From CAIKZY01 sp044374195 (GTDB lineage: Bacteria; Actinomycetota; Actinomycetes; S36-B12): a stretch of DNA of 30,663 bases. Where the stretch lies: positions 1-30,663 of the forward strand of contig JBILOY010000023.1 of the NCBI GenBank assembly GCA_044374195.1, given 5' to 3'. Below are positions 7,002 to 16,231 of the stretch, piece by piece (positions within the stretch are counted from its first letter, which is position 1; every line of letters begins with the position of its first letter). Both the position numbers and the translations under genes were made by a program. The notes under the pieces are model-generated. The model was given only the letters and a program-made list of their open reading frames with translations, searched no databases and was not told the origin of the DNA.

Positions 7002-9057
7002 TTGGGAGAACTTCCTCGATATGGAGATTGAGCCACTCGTCGACTTCCGCGCGAAACCCTGGCGGAATCAGAATCGTTGTATCGAGCTGCTCGATGACGG
7101 CAGGGCCGATGAGCCACGATCCACTGCGCAGCTGTTTTCGCGTGTAGACCGAGGTATCGATGAGTGCGCCGGTCTCATCGAAGGCCACAAGGCGGTGACT
7201 AATCGGCTGAGCGTTCCGACTTACGATTTCATACCGCTGGAACTCCACTGGTGGCAGTCGTCCTGTAGCGGTCAGATTCAGCTGGTATACCTCGACCGGC
7301 ACCAATTCGTCTCGGTAGGCGTACTGCATTTGATAGTCGCTCTGAAAATGCTGCACCGCAGCGTCGATAGCACCGGCCCCTCTGCCGAACGGGATGCTCA
7401 AGGATCGCCATTGACCCGCGTAACGCATGCTGATCGCTCGCTCGAGCACCATGTCGCGCTCCGAGATGCCCTCGCTGAGCAGTCGCTCGCGTGCTTCGAT
7501 TTCCAGCTCGGTGAACTTGCCTTCCAACGCGGCTTCGTCGGTGGAGCCGATCAGTTTTTGGAACATGGTCGAGAAGTCATGCCGAATATCGACGAGGAGG
7601 CATCCCAGTGCTGAAGTGATGCCGGGATGTGGTGGGATAATTACCAGAGGCGCTTGGAGTTCCTTTGCGACTGCAACAGCGTGCAGTGGCCCGGCACCGC
7701 CGAAGATGATCAACGGGGCACTCGGTGAGAGGGATTTCCTGGACTGCCGCATGAGCCGTACTGCGCTCGCTGTTGCTGCGTCCGCAATCTGCACGATTGC
7801 CAAGGCGGCATCTATGTGTGATAGCCCCAGCGGAACTGAAATTCGACTCCTGATGGAATCTTCAGCGGCCGCAGAGTCGAGAGTGATTTTGCCCCCAGCA
7901 AGCTCTGTGCCGAGTCGCCCGAGCACGAGATTAGCGTCCGTGTTCGTAGGTTCGGTTCCCCCGCGACGGTACGACACAGGACCCGGCTCCGCACCCGCTG
8001 ATCGTGGTCCGCTGCGCAAAGCACCCGCGTCATCAACCCAGGCGATAGTTCCGCCACCAGAGCCGATAGTGGCGAGCTCAACACCTGGGAAGGAAATCGG
8101 GTGACCGTACTCGACCCACCACTGCTTCACTACTCTCACCTGACCGTTGTCGATCAGGGTGATATCCGTGCTCGTACCGCCCATATCAATCGCGATGGCA
8201 TCCATGAAACCGCACTGCTGGGCAATGTATTTAGCCGCCATTGCACCTCCGGCGATGCTTGAGGCCGCGAGTCGCAGAGGGAACTTCTGTGCTAGCGATG
8301 CGGTCATCGAACCGCCACCCGAATGCATGATCAAGAGATCGCCTACATAGCCCTCCGTGTTGAGATGCTCCGCTAGGCGTCCGATGTAATCACCCACGAG
8401 CGATGCAAGGAGCGCATTCGCGACGGTAGTCGAGAATCGTTCGTACTCGTTGATCTCCGGGAGGATTTCAGAGGAAATACTGACGTTGAGTTCTGGGTTC
8501 TGCGCCAGCAGTATCTCTCTCATTCGTTCCTCATGAACGGCATTGGCATACGAGTTGATGAAGCAGACGGCTACCGTCCGGATACCCCGTGCCTTGATCG
8601 AGCTGGCGAGCTCGCGAGCTGAGTCGATATCCAGGGGGGTGAGAATCCGACCCGAGTAGTCGATGCGTTCGGAGATCTCGAGGCGATCTCGTCGTGCGAT
8701 GTACGGCCGAGAGACCTCTTTGAAGGAGTCCCACACGTCTTCTTGCGTTCCGTCGCGCATCTCGATGACATCACGAAATCCGGCGGTGGTGATCATCGCT
8801 GCGGAGGGAAAATCCCTCGTCACGAGCGCATTAGTCGTGATGGTCGTACTGTGCGTGACGAGATGGACGGAGCTCATGTCCAGGTCAAGGGCACTGATCG
8901 CATCGATGACCGATGAAAGGGGATCCCATCGATTACTGGGTACCTTTGCAGTGCGTAACTCAGATGTGTCTTCGTTCAGAACGCAGATATCAGTAAAGGT
9001 TCCTCCGACATCGATCGAGAGTCGCAGTTTACGTTCCGCTTTAGTTGATGTTGCCAC
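6994..9057 (-). CDS. Hydantoinase/oxoprolinase/acetone carboxylase family, A subunit (copy 1)
   Basis: 687 residues, the ATP-binding half that phosphorylates the amide or ketone substrate. It has the ASKHA-type phosphate motifs DVGGTFTD (16-23) and DMGGTSTD (about 291-298), then GSGGGTIAW, PTNTDANLVLGRL and FGGAGPLHA, in the order expected for HyuA/AcxA/OplA proteins. The GTG start at 9057 has an excellent AGGAGGGG six bases upstream and lies inside the last codons of pucR (17-base overlap). Known relatives act on hydantoins, 5-oxoproline, caprolactam and valerolactam, or acetone and acetophenone; the substrate here is not decided by the sequence. Copy 2 at 10838 is a close paralogue in the divergent operon. 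Confidence 0.9.
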   Translation of the reverse strand: MATSTKAERKLRLSIDVGGTFTDICVLNEDTSELRTAKVPSNRWDPLSSVIDAISALDLDMSSVHLVTHSTTITTNALVTRDFPSAAMITTAGFRDVIEMRDGTQEDVWDSFKEVSRPYIARRDRLEISERIDYSGRILTPLDIDSARELASSIKARGIRTVAVCFINSYANAVHEERMREILLAQNPELNVSISSEILPEINEYERFSTTVANALLASLVGDYIGRLAEHLNTEGYVGDLLIMHSGGGSMTASLAQKFPLRLAASSIAGGAMAAKYIAQQCGFMDAIAIDMGGTSTDITLIDNGQVRVVKQWWVEYGHPISFPGVELATIGSGGGTIAWVDDAGALRSGPRSAGAEPGPVSYRRGGTEPTNTDANLVLGRLGTELAGGKITLDSAAAEDSIRSRISVPLGLSHIDAALAIVQIADAATASAVRLMRQSRKSLSPSAPLIIFGGAGPLHAVAVAKELQAPLVIIPPHPGITSALGCLLVDIRHDFSTMFQKLIGSTDEAALEGKFTELEIEARERLLSEGISERDMVLERAISMRYAGQWRSLSIPFGRGAGAIDAAVQHFQSDYQMQYAYRDELVPVEVYQLNLTATGRLPPVEFQRYEIVSRNAQPISHRLVAFDETGALIDTSVYTRKQLRSGSWLIGPAVIEQLDTTILIPPGFRAEVDEWLNLHIEEVLPNE

Positions 9058-10645
9058 TGCTTACCCCTCCTGATTCGCCAGGCACGAGCCGATCATGCAG
9101 CGCGAGGAAAAGCAGGGTGATCGTTTCCGGGTCGGCGAGAGATCGCTCAAGGTGCTCTTCGACTCTTGCTAATCGATATCTGATCGAGTTCGGGTGCAGG
9201 TGCATTGCTCGTGCAGTGGATTGAATATCCATGCCGTGCAGGAGGTAGGAGATCAAGGTTTCTTCGAAGGAGATCCCCTCAGGAAGCGAAGCAAGAATCT
9301 CCGCTACTTTCGCCGCGAAAGTCTCGGCAGGGACCTGCGCTAGAACAAAATTGATGAAGCCCACCTCGGCGAACGGCGTGAGCATTCCGCTTCGGGCACT
9401 TGTCAGAGCTGACATTTCTGCCTGCCGCAGAGCCATGCGGGTTTGATTGAGATCGCTGAAGGCTGCGCTGATGCCATGATGAAAGAGCGGGTTCAGCAGG
9501 AGGAGTTCTGCCGCCAGGTTTTCGTTGGTCGGATACAGCACGACGTATTGGCCATCCTGCGCACCCAGGAGCACTGAGGTTTCCGCAGCCTCTGCAGCTG
9601 CCTGAATCGTTTCCAGGACCGGATCCACGCCGCTGTCAGTTGATGGAATGCCAACAGCAGATCTATCTCGCATCACGTGAATCTGAAATTCACCTTCACG
9701 CGGAAAGTTGAGTAGAACCAATTGATCGCGAAGTCGGGCTAGTCGCGAGTCCGTTACGCCTTCTAGAATCTCTGACAGAAGTTGGGAGCGCTGCATTTGA
9801 TCCTGTCGGCGTGAATTCTGCCGAGTCGTCAGATGCGCGCGGAGAAGTTGCTGGAGTGCGTATTTCGTCGACCGGATGATCTCGTGAGAGAGGTCGACGC
9901 TCTCGTGCCAAGCGAGTGCTAGCCAATAGATCTGACCAGGCACGGATACTGGCGCTATCGATACCTGCCATCTGCCCACGCTGAAGGTCTTCTCCGCATC
10001 GCTGTCTGGCGCGATCTGCTCGCGGATGAGATGAACGGGAGCCTCACCTTGGCTAGCAAGAACGATCTTGCGAGAGTCATAGAGAATCGCTGAGACGCCC
10101 AACCGGTTCGAGAGTCGATTTATCAGCTCATGCTCGACGTCGGGATATGTGAGCGCGTCAATCAACTCAGTCTGAACGCTGAGTGCACGACTCAAGATCG
10201 TGACCTCGTGCATGCCGACGGCCTGGTGAATGAGTCGGAGAAACAGCGCGGGGGATTCTTCGGCCGGGAGCAAGAAGACGGGCAGACCCAGGTGCAGGGA
10301 CTCGTCGGCAATGGCCTCCGGAACGTGATTCCAGCCGTGCCCGAGCCTAATGACGAGCCCTGTAGCACCTCGGAACTTGAGCTGACGTACGAATTCGCGG
10401 GAGGTCGGATCGTGGGGTGCGTTCGTGGAGAGCCCACTTCCATCGGTAACGGCCAACCAACCCTGTTCGATCTGATCCACGGCACCTAGATGCTCGGTTA
10501 TGGCCGCTCCGTGGACGGGGGCGTCGAGGTGTCCGGAGCCGCTTTCGAACAAGGTGACTCCGGTGAGCGCCACAAGATCCCCAACCGTGAGGACCTGGGC
10601 GGCCTGGGGCTCTCTAGATAACGAACTTGTAACAGTCACAATCAT
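9041..10645 (-). CDS. PucR-family transcriptional regulator
   Basis: A 534-residue regulator. The N-terminal part (about 18-140: VLTVGDLVALTGVTLFESG, then LVIRLG and LGLPVFLLP) is the PucR sensor domain. The middle is a GGDEF-like/CdaR region. The C-terminus has the PucR helix-turn-helix: ISYLLHGMDIQSTARAMHLH followed by PNSIRYRLARVEEHL. Regulators of this type control purine, hydantoin and other nitrogen catabolic genes. It heads the operon containing hydA1 and hydB1 and faces the large hydA2 operon across a 190-base gap holding a perfect palindrome at 10719-10739, the obvious candidate operator. No strong ribosome site precedes ATG 10645; a GTG two codons further in is an alternative start. 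Confidence 0.9.
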   Translation of the reverse strand: MIVTVTSSLSREPQAAQVLTVGDLVALTGVTLFESGSGHLDAPVHGAAITEHLGAVDQIEQGWLAVTDGSGLSTNAPHDPTSREFVRQLKFRGATGLVIRLGHGWNHVPEAIADESLHLGLPVFLLPAEESPALFLRLIHQAVGMHEVTILSRALSVQTELIDALTYPDVEHELINRLSNRLGVSAILYDSRKIVLASQGEAPVHLIREQIAPDSDAEKTFSVGRWQVSIAPVSVPGQIYWLALAWHESVDLSHEIIRSTKYALQQLLRAHLTTRQNSRRQDQMQRSQLLSEILEGVTDSRLARLRDQLVLLNFPREGEFQIHVMRDRSAVGIPSTDSGVDPVLETIQAAAEAAETSVLLGAQDGQYVVLYPTNENLAAELLLLNPLFHHGISAAFSDLNQTRMALRQAEMSALTSARSGMLTPFAEVGFINFVLAQVPAETFAAKVAEILASLPEGISFEETLISYLLHGMDIQSTARAMHLHPNSIRYRLARVEEHLERSLADPETITLLFLALHDRLVPGESGGVSSGNIN

Positions 10646-10837
10646 TCACCGCGATTTCCCACTGGTGTTGTCCTGAACATGCGGGGATTTTCCACAATAT
10701 CCCTCACAAGCATAGATCTCTTTGGAGAATCTCCAAAGAAAAATGGAAAAATACGTGCGTGAGTCAATTGTTTCCTCGCCTTTTCGGGCCTACTTTCCAG
10801 CCACGAAGTGTATTGACTTGGCAGCAGGGGAGTGGTT
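10646..10837. promoter_or_regulatory. Divergent promoter region between pucR and the hydA2 operon
   Basis: This AT-richer gap separates two operons with related contents. It holds a 21-base palindrome (separate entry). On the minus strand, TTGGAG inside the palindrome and TATGCT (complement of 10709-10714) form a -35/-10 pair with a 16-base spacer that could drive pucR. For the plus strand I see no convincing promoter. TTGACT at 10813-10818 is too close to the start to serve as a -35, although TACTTT near 10791 may act as a -10. No coding capacity beyond chance was seen. Confidence 0.6.
10719..10739. promoter_or_regulatory. Perfect 10-base inverted repeat, candidate PucR operator
   Basis: The left arm TCTTTGGAGA (10719-10728) and right arm TCTCCAAAGA (10730-10739) are exact reverse complements around a single central A. 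The repeat is midway between the two divergent starts and overlaps the predicted -35 of pucR. A one-base centre is unsuited to an RNA hairpin and typical of a dimer binding site. Assignment to PucR is inferred from position; I saw no second copy in the window. Confidence 0.6.
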
Positions 10838-12895
10838 GTGGGTTCGTTACGCGTTGCCGTGGACACGGGCGGAACCTTCACGGACGTCTTTGTCCTTGAT
10901 GATGAAACGGGCATCAGCCGTGTGGGCAAAGTGCCCTCAACGCCCGATGATCCAGGAAGAGCCGTTCTCCAGGCGGCGGAGTCCGTCGGTGTCGATCTCT
11001 CCGATGTTGTGCTGTTCAGCCACGGCACGACCGTCGCGACGAATGCCCTGATCACCCGGAAGTTCCCACCTGCGGCGATGGTGACCACGAAGGGATTCCG
11101 TGATGTCATCGAGATTCGCGACGGCACCAAGGACGACCTCTGGGACGCCTACAAGGATGTCGCGGGGCCGTATATTCGCCGGCGCGATCGATATGACGTT
11201 ACCGAACGCGTTGACTTTGAAGGCAATGAGTTGGAGCCCTTGGATGAAGCTGAGGCGCGCGTGGTGGCAGGAAAGCTTCGTAAGAAGGGCATCAAAACCG
11301 TCGCCGTGTGCTTCGCGAATTCCTACGCCAATGGTGCCCACGAAGCCCGAATGAAGGAGATCCTCGCTGAGGAACTCCCCGGAGTGAGAATTTCCACGTC
11401 CAGCGAGATCCTCCCCGAGATTTTCGAGCACGATCGCTTCAGCACGACGGTTGCGAATGCAGTACTTGCCCCGCTGGTGGGCGACTACGTGCAAGAGCTC
11501 AGCGACAACCTCGCTAAGGGTGGTTACGCCGGAGATCTGCTACTGCTGCACTCAGGTGGTGGATCCATGACGCCTCGCATGGTGCAGAACTACGCGGTCA
11601 GGCTCGCGGCTTCGGGTATTGCTGCGGGGGCAATCGCTTGCCGCTATCTCGCCGCTGAAGCGGGTTTCCCCAATGCCATCGGGCTTGATATGGGCGGCAC
11701 CAGTACTGACATCACGCTGGTCTACGAAAACGAGTTGCGGGTGACGAAGGAATGGTCCGTCGAGTACGGGTATCCGATTTCCTTCCCGAGCATTGAGGTA
11801 ATGACCATCGGCGCAGGAGGCGGGTCACTTGCCTGGATAGACCCCGCCGGATCCCTACGCAACGGTCCGCAATCGGCCGGAGCCACACCCGGGCCTGCGG
11901 CTTATGACATGGGCGGGGTCGCACCCACGAACACCGATGCGAACGTCGTATTGAATCGACTGGGGACGACGCTCGTGGGTGGCGCGATGACGCTCAAGCC
12001 AGAACTCGCCCGCAACGCCATTGAGTCCGGCGTCGCGCAGCCTTTCGGCATGAGCGTCGAAGAGGCTGCACTCGCGGTGGTCAAGGTAGCCAATGCGAAC
12101 ATGGCAGACGCCGTTCGGCTCGTGTCCATCCGCCGCGGCTACGACCCTCGGGAGTTCGCTCTCGTTGCGTTCGGCGGTGCAGGGGCGCTCCATGGGGCCG
12201 CGCTTGCCCGCGAACTGTCGATTCCCACTGTGCTGGTGCCGCCGAACCCTGGCGTCACCTCAGCCCTGGGCTGTCTCCTCGTGGACATCAGGCACGACCT
12301 CACGATGATGTATCAGAAGGCGCTCGACGCTGCAGATCCAGCCGAGATGAATGCCCTGTACCAGGACATGGAGGCAGATGCGTCTGCACACCTGGCTCTG
12401 GAGGGTGTTGCCCCGGATCAGGTTGTGCTCGAGCGCACCGCAGCCATGCGCTACCTCGGTCAGTGGCGTTCACTAACCGTGGTCGTGGGCCATGGCGAGG
12501 CAGCCCTGAAGGATGCTGTCGCTCGATTCCATCGCGAGCACGAGCGCGAGTTTTCTTACAGTCGTGGTGATGCTCCGATCGAGATCTATCAGCTCGGGGT
12601 TCGAGCCATCGGAGTGACTCCGAAGCCCAAACTCGCACATCGCGACATAGTCAAGGCAGAGCCGCCGGCACCGAAGAGCGTACGTGAAGTCTGGTTCGAG
12701 GACTCTCGCGACGGCAGCGCATCCGCCATACCCACGCCCGTGTATGACCGACCTGACCTGCTTCCTGGCATGGGCGCACAAGGCCCCGCCATCATCGATC
12801 AGCTCGATTCAACAACTGTCGTTCCACCCAGCACTAGTTGGGAAATCGACGCGAATTGGAACATTCTCATTCACATCCAGGAGGAGTCGTCATGA
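10838..12895 (+). CDS. Hydantoinase/oxoprolinase/acetone carboxylase family, A subunit (copy 2)
   Basis: 685 residues, first gene of the long plus-strand operon. DTGGTFTD (residues 9-16) and a later DMGGTSTDI are the ATP-phosphate motifs; TIGAGGGSLAW, PTNTDANVVLNRLG and FGGAGALHGA follow. I prefer GTG 10838 over the in-frame GTG at 10832 because GGGGAG (10827-10832) then sits five bases before the start; with 10832 the ribosome site would overlap the start codon. It is roughly half identical or more to copy 1 along the whole length by eye, with matching blocks such as HDRFSTTVANA against YERFSTTVANA, but it differs enough to suggest a distinct substrate. It overlaps hydB2 by ATGA. Confidence 0.9.
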   Translation: MGSLRVAVDTGGTFTDVFVLDDETGISRVGKVPSTPDDPGRAVLQAAESVGVDLSDVVLFSHGTTVATNALITRKFPPAAMVTTKGFRDVIEIRDGTKDDLWDAYKDVAGPYIRRRDRYDVTERVDFEGNELEPLDEAEARVVAGKLRKKGIKTVAVCFANSYANGAHEARMKEILAEELPGVRISTSSEILPEIFEHDRFSTTVANAVLAPLVGDYVQELSDNLAKGGYAGDLLLLHSGGGSMTPRMVQNYAVRLAASGIAAGAIACRYLAAEAGFPNAIGLDMGGTSTDITLVYENELRVTKEWSVEYGYPISFPSIEVMTIGAGGGSLAWIDPAGSLRNGPQSAGATPGPAAYDMGGVAPTNTDANVVLNRLGTTLVGGAMTLKPELARNAIESGVAQPFGMSVEEAALAVVKVANANMADAVRLVSIRRGYDPREFALVAFGGAGALHGAALARELSIPTVLVPPNPGVTSALGCLLVDIRHDLTMMYQKALDAADPAEMNALYQDMEADASAHLALEGVAPDQVVLERTAAMRYLGQWRSLTVVVGHGEAALKDAVARFHREHEREFSYSRGDAPIEIYQLGVRAIGVTPKPKLAHRDIVKAEPPAPKSVREVWFEDSRDGSASAIPTPVYDRPDLLPGMGAQGPAIIDQLDSTTVVPPSTSWEIDANWNILIHIQEESS

Positions 12896-14874
12896 CCGCG
12901 ACATTGGAGCCGAAGAAAACGGCCCTCGACCCAGTGACGTTCGAGGTGCTCAAGAACGCTTTCACCACGTCGGTGGATCTGATGAGTGAGCAGATCTTGC
13001 GAACATGCCATTCCTTCGTCATCTACGCCCGTGACTTCTCCTGTGCATTGGTCGACGCCAAGGGCAATACGGTGATGCAGGGAAGCCAGGACGTAGCGGT
13101 GCACGTCGGCACATTGCATTTCGGCGCGCAAGCGATTCTTAAGCGCTTCGAGGGTGACATCCATCCCGGTGACATCTTTGGCGTGAACGATCCCTATTCA
13201 GGCGGCACGCATTTCAACGATGTGCGAATCGTGCGACCCATCTTCTCGGAAGGCGAGATCATTGCCTTCGCCATGTCTATGGGCCACTGGGGTGACGTCG
13301 GAGGCACAGTGCCGGGCTCGTTTGACGTGAATGCCAAGGAGCATTTTGGCGAGGGATTCCGAATGGTTCCTATCAAGCTCTGGGACAAGGGAGTATTCCG
13401 ACTCGACGTAGCCGAACTCGTCGTCGCTAACACTCGATCGCCTGAATCGAATATGGGTGACATGCATGCGCAGGCCGAGGCCACGGGCGTGTGCGAGCGC
13501 GAGATCCTGCGTCTTGTCGAGAAGTACGGGAATGAGACCGTCGTCACTGCGTTCGACGAGGTTCAGGATTACGTCGAACGGCTCACCCGAAAGCGCATCG
13601 CGGAACTCCCCGACGGCGATTGGGAGGCAACTGACTACATCGATTTCGACCCAGCGCTGGGCGAAGGGCTGATCCCGGTCAACGTCCGAATGAGCATCCG
13701 CGGGGACCAGATTCACTATGACTTGTCGCATTCTGCACCTGCGGTGTCCAGCTTCCTGAACTCCGGGTTCGGGGCGTCCTTCTCAGGGGTCGTGGCCGGA
13801 ACGAAGACATTCTTCCCGGACATTCCATTGAACTCCGGCTTCTACCGAGCGATTACCTGTGATCTCGGCCCTGAGGGCACTGTCGTCAATGCAGGCTGGC
13901 CGATTGCTGTGACCGGATTCTGCTCAGGTCCATACGAGAAGATTATGAGCGCCATCTTCGAGCTGTGGTCCGAGATCATGCCCGAACGGGCGATCGCCTG
14001 CTCCTTCAATCTCGAGTACCTCCTCATCGGCGGTCGAGATGCGCGCAGCGAAAGTAAGCCCTACTTCATGTGGTACGACTGGATGGTCGGTGGATGGGGT
14101 GGCCGAAACGGCAAGGACGGCACTAATTGCACGTCTCCGCTATTCGGTGTCGGTCTCGCTGTTCAGCCTTTCGAGGGACAGGAGCGGCTCACGCCAGTCA
14201 TCACCTCGCAGCACGAGATTGTGACCGATTCCGGTGGTCCGGGTCGCTATCGAGGGGGATGCGGAGTCGAGAAGGGTGGCATGCTGACCAACTCCGAGCG
14301 ATCTGTCATGTCGTACTGCTGCGATCGATCACGGAACGTAGCGTGGGGCTTAGCGGGAGGCCTACCCTCCACGCCGCACGGCGTGTGGATGAACAAGGGG
14401 CTCGAGGGTGAGAAGTACCTCGGTGCGGTCTTCTCGAACATCCCGATCAAGAACGGTGACACCTTCACGCGACCATCAGCGGGCGGCGGCGGATACGGAG
14501 ATCCGATTACGCGCCCCGTCGAAGAAGTTCTCGAGGATGTTATCGACGGTTACGTGTCGATTGCCCGAGCGGCCACGGACTACGGTGTCGTGATTTCGGA
14601 AATCGATCCTGATCTCGACCAGTACGAAGTTGATCATGGGGCGACAAATGCCCTTCGCGCGTCAATCTCGAAGAATCGCATTTCGTGGTTGGCAGAGGAT
14701 CCTGAAGCAGTCGCAGCGCGCTACCGCGCTGGTGAGCTCAGTGACCTCGATCTGATCCGCCAGTTCGGCGTAATCGTCGACTGGGGAACCGGGGAACTCT
14801 TCCCGGAAACGACCAGGCAATTTCGCGATCTTGTGCGAAAGCGTGCGGTCGCTTATTGGAAGGCCCCGGTTTAG
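12892..14874 (+). CDS. Hydantoinase/oxoprolinase/acetone carboxylase family, B subunit (copy 2)
   Basis: 660 residues. LDPVTFEVLKNAFTTSVDLM at the start, GDIFGVNDPYSGGTHFNDV, MGHWGDVGGTVPGS, DSGGPGRYRGGCGVEKGG and GGGGYGDPITR are the B-subunit landmarks. Like copy 1 it carries the C-terminal DVIDGYVSIARAATDYGVVI extension and ends with TTRQFRDLVRKRA. ATG 12892 has AGGAGGAG upstream and overlaps the hydA2 stop; a longer in-frame reading to 12838 lies inside hydA2 and lacks family sequence. Together with hydA2 it should form an ATP-dependent ring-opening enzyme or carboxylase. The 55-base gap after it is the largest inside the operon. Confidence 0.9.
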   Translation: MTATLEPKKTALDPVTFEVLKNAFTTSVDLMSEQILRTCHSFVIYARDFSCALVDAKGNTVMQGSQDVAVHVGTLHFGAQAILKRFEGDIHPGDIFGVNDPYSGGTHFNDVRIVRPIFSEGEIIAFAMSMGHWGDVGGTVPGSFDVNAKEHFGEGFRMVPIKLWDKGVFRLDVAELVVANTRSPESNMGDMHAQAEATGVCEREILRLVEKYGNETVVTAFDEVQDYVERLTRKRIAELPDGDWEATDYIDFDPALGEGLIPVNVRMSIRGDQIHYDLSHSAPAVSSFLNSGFGASFSGVVAGTKTFFPDIPLNSGFYRAITCDLGPEGTVVNAGWPIAVTGFCSGPYEKIMSAIFELWSEIMPERAIACSFNLEYLLIGGRDARSESKPYFMWYDWMVGGWGGRNGKDGTNCTSPLFGVGLAVQPFEGQERLTPVITSQHEIVTDSGGPGRYRGGCGVEKGGMLTNSERSVMSYCCDRSRNVAWGLAGGLPSTPHGVWMNKGLEGEKYLGAVFSNIPIKNGDTFTRPSAGGGGYGDPITRPVEEVLEDVIDGYVSIARAATDYGVVISEIDPDLDQYEVDHGATNALRASISKNRISWLAEDPEAVAARYRAGELSDLDLIRQFGVIVDWGTGELFPETTRQFRDLVRKRAVAYWKAPV

Positions 14875-14929
14875 TTTCTGCGCCGGGTTGTAATTCGACT
14901 GAGTAATTGCCCATCCCAAAGGAGAACGA

Positions 14930-16204
14930 ATGAAGAAGACAGCATTTGTCGGAGTCGTAGCTAGCGCTGCGCTCCTGCTCGCTGCCTGCAGTTCAGGCAG
15001 CAGCACGACCTCAGAGGAAGCTTCCGCGGCACCCGCCTCGGCTGCTGCCGAAGGCGGAGCCTCCGGCCCTGTCAACATCGCCATTGTCGCTGCGAAGACC
15101 GGAATCATCTCGCCGTTCGATATTGAGCCGGCACAGAGTTTCCAGATGGCTATCGATGAGATCAATGCGGCAGGCGGAATCAACGGCCAGCAGGTTACCT
15201 ACAGCTGGACAGATACCAAGTCCGATCCGGCCCTGACAACCCAGATCGCCCAGGAGGCTGTCGACTCAGGCGCGAACATCATCGTCACGACCTGTGACTT
15301 CGACTTCGCCGCCCCCGCAGCGACTGTCGCCCAGGCGAACAACATTCCGGCACTCTCGCTGTGCGCGGGTGACCGAAAGATTGCGGACATGACCACCATC
15401 GGTCCGATGTCCTTCAGCCCCTCTCCGGGCAACGCCTTCAAGGGTTCTGCTGCAGCTGAATTCGCCTTCAACAACAAGGGGTGGAAGAACGCGTACGTGC
15501 TTCAGGATGATCTTCTCGAGTACACCAAGTCACTCGGTGCATACTTCGAGGGTCGCTACGCTGAGCTCGGCGGAACGATCGTGGGCGAGGATGTCTTCAC
15601 GGGCAACGAGCAGCTTGACCCGTCCGCGAACATCACCCGTCTGCGCGATGCTGCGAAGAACGCTGACGTCATCATCGTGCCGTCCGTGGTGCCCGCTGCA
15701 ACAACAATGCTGAAGGCTATTCGCGATGCCGGTATCAACACGCCGGTCATGATGCCGGGTGCAGCCGTCGACGGAACCCTCGTCACGAGCGCTATCCCGA
15801 ACATCAGCGAGTTCTACTCGCTGCCGTTTGCCTGCATGCCGGCCTACTGCGAGGGTGATCCGAATCCGAACGTCAAGAAGTTCGCGGATGCTTTCAAGGC
15901 CAAGTACGGTGCCGATACGACGCTGGCTTACCCCGTTCTCTCTTACGAGATGGCATACGCAATGGCAGATGCCATCACGGCAGCGGGTAGCACGGATGGA
16001 AATGCCATCGTCAGTGCTCTGGAGAATCTCCCGGCCAAGGATTACCTGACTGGCCCGATCAAGTGGTCGGCAACCTGTCACACTGCGCAGGGACGTCAGC
16101 AGCGCGTGGTTGAGTACCAGAACGGCAAGGGCAAGTTCGTCACTCTGATCACCCCGGAAAAGATCGCCTCGGTCGATCCGGGTAATCCGTGTGAGAAGGC
16201 CTAG
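14930..16204 (+). CDS. ABC transporter substrate-binding lipoprotein (LivK/UrtA type)
   Basis: A 424-residue secreted lipoprotein. The signal peptide has a KK start, a hydrophobic core and the lipobox LAAC with C20 as lipid anchor, then a Ser/Ala/Glu-rich linker up to about residue 45. The mature part (VNIAIVAAKTGIISPFD, AIDEINAAGGINGQQV, then TTQIAQEAVDSGANIIV) is a type 1 periplasmic binding fold (Peripla_BP_6) as in branched-chain amino acid, urea and amide importers. Cysteines near ACMPAYCEGD and SATCHTAQG could form disulfides. AAAGGAG at 14918-14924 is a strong ribosome site, which fits the high expression usual for binding proteins. The ligand is probably the substrate of the operon's ring-opening enzymes. 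Confidence 0.92.
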   Translation: MKKTAFVGVVASAALLLAACSSGSSTTSEEASAAPASAAAEGGASGPVNIAIVAAKTGIISPFDIEPAQSFQMAIDEINAAGGINGQQVTYSWTDTKSDPALTTQIAQEAVDSGANIIVTTCDFDFAAPAATVAQANNIPALSLCAGDRKIADMTTIGPMSFSPSPGNAFKGSAAAEFAFNNKGWKNAYVLQDDLLEYTKSLGAYFEGRYAELGGTIVGEDVFTGNEQLDPSANITRLRDAAKNADVIIVPSVVPAATTMLKAIRDAGINTPVMMPGAAVDGTLVTSAIPNISEFYSLPFACMPAYCEGDPNPNVKKFADAFKAKYGADTTLAYPVLSYEMAYAMADAITAAGSTDGNAIVSALENLPAKDYLTGPIKWSATCHTAQGRQQRVVEYQNGKGKFVTLITPEKIASVDPGNPCEKA

Positions 16205-16231
16205 CCTCAACTAAGAGGGAGTCGTCACCAG

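Noticed and set aside
10813..10818. TTGACT as -35 box of the hydA2 operon
   Set aside because: Only about 19 bases separate it from the start codon, leaving no room for a -10 and a ribosome site.
12838..12891. N-terminal extension of hydB2 into hydA2
   Set aside because: ATG 12892 has a strong ribosome site and gives the family N-terminus; the extension lies in the hydA2 coding end.
15016..15062. Small inverted repeat in the Ala/Ser/Glu linker codons of the binding lipoprotein
   Set aside because: Short stem with a bulge, explained by low-complexity linker codons; far weaker than the livG hairpin.
15530..16210. 226-codon minus-strand frame opposite the binding-protein gene
   Set aside because: Shadow of the lipoprotein gene; no motif, no plausible promoter or ribosome site.
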